Below the pieces are notes generated by a model. The model was not told where the DNA came from. It saw nothing but the letters and a program-made list of their open reading frames with translations, and ran no database searches. Positions 59,703-64,000 of a stretch of DNA of 64,000 bases are shown here, one piece after another. Both the position numbers and the translations under genes were made by a program. The stretch covers positions 1-64,000 of the forward strand of contig JACPDG010000045.1 of assembly GCA_016184125.1 (NCBI GenBank). Reading direction: 5' to 3'. Positions within the stretch are counted from its first letter, which is position 1; each line of letters starts with the position of its first letter. Source of the DNA: Candidatus Rokuibacteriota bacterium (GTDB lineage: Bacteria > Methylomirabilota > Methylomirabilia > Rokubacteriales > CSP1-6).

Positions 59703-60001
59703 CGCCAACCTCGTTCGGTGATCAGTCCGGCCCGGGGAATGGACGGTGGTTCCAGGAGCGGATCGAGTCCGAGCCCGGCGCGATACAGGTCGAGCGCCGC
59801 ACTCACGCGCTCCCGTTCGGTCCGCCCGCGACCCTCGCCACCGTGGCGCGCGGCGCTCACATGCGCCGCCTCGCCGAGCGAGGCGAGGATCGCACCCGGC
59901 GCCACGAGGATGTCGGGGCGCCAGAGCACGACGTCAGTTCCCGTCTCCCGTACGTGGTTCGCGATCTCGCTCGCGGTTCCGGGCGTCCTTCGGTTCTGCA
60001 T
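59699..60001 (-). CDS. hypothetical protein behind a sigma-54 promoter
   Basis: I do not recognise this 100-residue soluble protein (TDVVLWRPDILVAPGAILAS; VSAALDLYRAGLGLDPLLEP). The ATG at 60001 lies about 2 nt after the start site predicted from the sigma-54 promoter, so the mRNA would be leaderless, or a later start (GTG near 59929) is used. It is co-transcribed with the next small gene. Confidence 0.5.
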   Translation of the reverse strand: MQNRRTPGTASEIANHVRETGTDVVLWRPDILVAPGAILASLGEAAHVSAARHGGEGRGRTERERVSAALDLYRAGLGLDPLLEPPSIPRAGLITERGWR

Positions 60002-60013
60002 GGCCGGTACTAG

Positions 60014-60029
60014 GGCAATGAGGGTGCCA
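60014..60029 (-). promoter_or_regulatory. sigma-54 (RpoN) promoter
   Basis: On the minus strand TGGCACC-CTCA-TTGCC, with exact -24 TGGCAC and -12 TTGC and the required 10 nt between GG and GC. It reads into the small gene at 60001. An NtrC-type activator is encoded just upstream at 60234-61592. Confidence 0.7.
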
Positions 60030-60184
60030 CTCCTGGCCGCTCACAAGGTATTGATTTGACTGGCGTCGTCTGGCGCTCCGACGCACCTCGGCGGGGAGAA
60101 TGTCCCGGGAGCGGGGAGTTTCTCCGCGGTGCCGATGCCCCACGCCGATCGGATTAGGACGGAGCGGCTCAGCCCGATCGACTC

Positions 60185-60232
60185 AGTTCGAGCAACAACC
60201 GACCGCCGCGGCGGTCGATTGTTGCTCGAACT
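60185..60232. repeat. 48-bp near-perfect palindrome after the ntrC-like gene
   Basis: AGTTCGAGCAACAACCGACC-GCCG and its reverse complement stand back to back, 24-nt arms with one mismatch and no spacer. It begins 1 nt after the stop codon of the regulator gene. There is no U-run on either side, so it is not a classical terminator. It could be a very stable 3' RNA hairpin, a protein-binding site or a transposition scar. Confidence 0.85.
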
Positions 60233-60233
60233 C

Positions 60234-61592
<1,359 letters not shown>

Positions 61593-61600
61593 GTGGCGCC

Positions 61601-61606
61601 ATGATA
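61601..61606 (-). promoter_or_regulatory. -10-like hexamer of a probable leaderless gene
   Basis: TATCAT on the minus strand ends 8 nt before ATG 61592 of the regulator gene. Confidence 0.4.
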
Positions 61607-61646
61607 CCCCATCCGCTAAGATCACTCTTTCAGGAGGTCGTCCCGG

Positions 61647-64000
61647 ATGCCTCGTCCTCTCGGGCTCCGCATCGAGGGAGCCCGGCAGAACAACCTCAAG
61701 AACGTCTCGCTCGAGATCCCGCACGACCGGCTGACCGTCGTGACGGGGGTGTCGGGGTCGGGCAAGTCGTCGCTCGCGTTCGACACGCTCTTCGCCGAGG
61801 CGCAGTGGCGCTACATCGAGTCGCTGTCGACGTACGCGCGCATGTTCCTCGACCGGGTGGACCGGCCGGACGTCGACCGCATCGACAACGTCCGCCCCGG
61901 GGTGGCGCTCGAGCAGAAGAACCCGGTCCGGACGGCCCGCTCGACGGTGGGGACCGCCACCGAGGTCTACGACTACCTGCGCCTCCTCTACGCCAAGATC
62001 GGCCGCGTCCACTGCCCCGCGTGCGGCGCGCCGGCTGCCTCGCACTCGCCGGAGAGCGTGGCGGACGCGCTCCTCGCCTCGCGGGCCGGTGCCCGCGCGC
62101 TCGTCGCCTTCCGCGTGCCGGTGCCGCGCGACGTGCCGATCAGCGACCTCTGGGCCACCCTCGTGCGCCGAGGGTTCGCGCGGGTCCGCGCGGGCGGCGT
62201 GCTCCACGACCTCGCCGCGCCGCCGCCGCCCGAGGCCGCGGAGGCGAGCGAGCTCGCGGTCGTGCTCGACCGGCTGGTGATCGACGCCGCGCACCGCGCG
62301 CGGCTCGTGGAGTCGATCGAGATCGCGCTGCGTGAGGGCGGCGGGCAGCTCGACGTCGTCTGTCTGGCCCGGCCCCCGGCGGACGCCGACGCCGTGCTGA
62401 CGTTCGCCGAGGAGTTCCGCTGCCCGGCGTGCCAGCTCCCGCTCGAGCGGCCTCAGCCGATGCTCTTCTCCTTCAACCACCCGCTCGGCGCCTGCCCCGA
62501 GTGCAAGGGCTTCGGCAACGTGCTGCGCTACGACGAGTCCCTCGTCGTGCCCGACCGGACGCGGACGCTCGCCGGCGGCGCCGTCGAGCCGTGGACGTAC
62601 CGGTCCGGACGCGGGTACCAGCGGGAGCTGCTGAAGAGCGCGAAGCGCCACGGCGTCGACCTCGAGACGCCCTGGGAGTCGCTCACCGGGGACGAGCGCC
62701 GGTGGGTCTACGAAGGTGACGCACGGTTTCCCGGCATCAACGGCTTCTTCGAGGAGGTGGAGTCGTATCGCTACAAGCTGCACGTCCGGGTCTTCCTCTC
62801 GCGCTACCGCAGCCAGTCCCCGTGCCCGACCTGTCGGAGCGCCCGGCTCAAGCCGGCCGCCCTCGCGGTGCGTGTCGCGGGACTCACCATCGCCGAGTTC
62901 TCCGCGCTGACGGTCGAGAACGCCGCCCGTCTCGTCGCCGGGCTGGGGCTGACCGCCCGCGAGACGATCGTGGCCCGCGAGATCCTGCGGCAGCTCACGG
63001 CCAAGCTCACCTTCCTGCTGCGGGTCGGTCTCGGATATCTCACGCTGTCGCGGCAGACGCGCACGCTCTCGGGCGGCGAGGCGCAGCGGATCAACCTCGC
63101 GAACCAGCTCGGGTCGCAGCTCGTCGGCACGCTGTACGTGCTGGACGAGCCGTCGATCGGGCTCCACGCGCGCGACACGACCCGGCTGGCGGACCTCTGC
63201 CGCGAGCTCGCGCAGGCGGGCAACACCGTGGTCGTCGTGGAGCACGACCGCGGGTTCATCGAGGCCGCGGATCACGTCGTCGAGCTCGGTCCGGGGTCGG
63301 GCGAGCGCGGGGGCCACGTCGTCTTCAGCGGGTCGCAGGACGAGTTCAAGCAGGCCGCGCGCTCCCTCACGGCCCGGTACCTGATCGGGCGCGAGACCAT
63401 CGCGGTGCCGGCGTCACGGCGAACGGCCCGGCGCCACCTCACGCTCGTCGGCGCGCGCGCCAACAACCTCAAGGACGTGAAGCTCACGGTCCCGATCGGC
63501 ACGTTCACCGCCGTCAGCGGCGTGAGCGGCTCCGGCAAGTCGACCCTGGTCCACGACACGCTCTACCGCGCGGTGGCGCGCGCGTTCAAGAGCGAGTTCG
63601 CGCCGCCCGGGGCGTACGACGCCCTGCTCGGGCTGGAGTACCTCAAGGGCATCCGGCTCATCGACCAGGAGCCGATCGGGCGCACGCCGCGCTCGAACCC
63701 CATCACCTACGTGAAGGCGTTCGACGAGATCCGCAAGGTGTTCGCGGCGCTGCCGCGCGCCAAGGCGCTCGGGCTCCCGGCGGGAGCGTTCTCGTTCAAC
63801 GTCCCGGGCGGCCGGTGCGACACGTGCGAGGGCGACGGGTTCCAGAAGCTCGAGATGTACTTCTTCGAGGACGTGTACGTCTCGTGTCCCGACTGCGAAG
63901 GGCGCCGCTACCGGCCGGAGGTCCTCGGCGTGAGGTACCGCGGCAAGTCCATCGCCGACGTGCTGCGGATGACGGTCGACGAGGCGCGGGAGTTCTTCGC
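61647..64000 (+). CDS. uvrA: excinuclease ABC subunit A, partial (C-terminus beyond right edge)
   Basis: The first about 784 codons of a UvrA protein (full length usually about 940). It recognises DNA damage in nucleotide excision repair. Walker A sites are [15 protein letters not shown] and [16 protein letters not shown]; zinc Cys pairs are CPACGAP, CPACQLP, CPECKG and later [20 protein letters not shown] signature [17 protein letters not shown], Walker [24 protein letters not shown] precedes the ATG. The signature and Walker B residues are intact, so it should be functional. Divergent from the NtrC-type gene. Confidence 0.95.
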   Translation, partial: MPRPLGLRIEGARQNNLKNVSLEIPHDRLTVVTGVSGSGKSSLAFDTLFAEAQWRYIESLSTYARMFLDRVDRPDVDRIDNVRPGVALEQKNPVRTARSTVGTATEVYDYLRLLYAKIGRVHCPACGAPAASHSPESVADALLASRAGARALVAFRVPVPRDVPISDLWATLVRRGFARVRAGGVLHDLAAPPPPEAAEASELAVVLDRLVIDAAHRARLVESIEIALREGGGQLDVVCLARPPADADAVLTFAEEFRCPACQLPLERPQPMLFSFNHPLGACPECKGFGNVLRYDESLVVPDRTRTLAGGAVEPWTYRSGRGYQRELLKSAKRHGVDLETPWESLTGDERRWVYEGDARFPGINGFFEEVESYRYKLHVRVFLSRYRSQSPCPTCRSARLKPAALAVRVAGLTIAEFSALTVENAARLVAGLGLTARETIVAREILRQLTAKLTFLLRVGLGYLTLSRQTRTLSGGEAQRINLANQLGSQLVGTLYVLDEPSIGLHARDTTRLADLCRELAQAGNTVVVVEHDRGFIEAADHVVELGPGSGERGGHVVFSGSQDEFKQAARSLTARYLIGRETIAVPASRRTARRHLTLVGARANNLKDVKLTVPIGTFTAVSGVSGSGKSTLVHDTLYRAVARAFKSEFAPPGAYDALLGLEYLKGIRLIDQEPIGRTPRSNPITYVKAFDEIRKVFAALPRAKALGLPAGAFSFNVPGGRCDTCEGDGFQKLEMYFFEDVYVSCPDCEGRRYRPEVLGVRYRGKSIADVLRMTVDEAREFF

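Noticed and set aside
61593-63317. Extension of the minus-strand regulator frame opposite uvrA
   Set aside because: It is the antisense shadow of the uvrA gene; the regulator starts at its receiver domain at 61592.

Overview
The window is 64 kb of high-GC DNA (about 70 % by eye, not computed) with dense, directional gene clusters, many 4-bp ATGA/GTGA overlaps and few intergenic gaps. Gene content indicates a Gram-negative-type bacterium: kdsB for the Kdo of LPS, TRAP transporters, lipoprotein and Tat signals. It has a large organic- and amino-acid catabolic repertoire (hut genes, indolepyruvate oxidoreductase, HpcH aldolase, FAH, CaiB, two LLM oxidoreductases, ABC and TRAP uptake). The style resembles Candidatus Rokubacteria / Methylomirabilota soil genomes. 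That is an inference; no rRNA or other phylogenetic marker was read.

Layout. 0-8 kb: amidohydrolase and hutI on the minus strand, then a plus-strand operon for an indolepyruvate-type ferredoxin oxidoreductase (FrhB-like protein, IorA, a ferredoxin fusion, an unknown Cys protein, IorB). That operon ends in a C_GCAxxG_C_C protein read through an in-frame UGA. 8-13 kb: Uma2 protein, LLM oxidoreductase, a region of gene debris, then an HTH-only IclR protein followed by GrdE-like and GrdB-like genes. The GrdB-like gene has an in-frame UGA at the family's selenocysteine position. 13-18 kb: acyl-CoA ligase, hutU, HpcH aldolase, a second LLM enzyme. 18-23 kb: kdsB, two MFS transporters, ECF sigma and zinc-finger anti-sigma. 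23-31 kb: an ABC sugar-type importer whose ATPase gene is separated from its permeases by a complete TRAP (DctPQM) set. 31-43 kb: cytochrome c, CusF-like protein, FAH, ApgM, a membrane-anchored trehalose-6-phosphate synthase fusion, a small Cys/His protein, an aspartase-like lyase, DHH phosphoesterase, MgtE, methyltransferase and hydrolase.

43-57 kb: FecR protein with a sigma-54 promoter, NtrC-type regulator, HtrA, TilS, a MoaD-MoaE fusion, ErpA, and a pterin operon (glycosyltransferase, two PTPS paralogues, GTP cyclohydrolase I carrying a 334-residue LAGLIDADG intein, SDR). Enoyl-CoA hydratase and CoA-transferase genes follow. 57-64 kb: a serine-recombinase remnant beside tRNA-Met(CAT), an acidic protein, a PuuD-like membrane domain, a cytochrome c lipoprotein, two small unknown genes behind a sigma-54 promoter, a second NtrC-type regulator and a partial uvrA.

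Cross-cutting features. (1) Two independent selenocysteine genes, each with a hairpin whose loop starts 18 nt after the UGA, imply a complete Sec machinery elsewhere in the genome. (2) About a dozen copies of a GC-rich double-hairpin intergenic repeat; one partial copy lies in frame between MoaD and MoaE. (3) Three sigma-54 promoters with exact GG-N10-GC spacing, in a window that encodes two sigma-54 activators. (4) Several genes with a -10-like hexamer 6-8 nt before the start codon and no Shine-Dalgarno, suggesting leaderless mRNAs.
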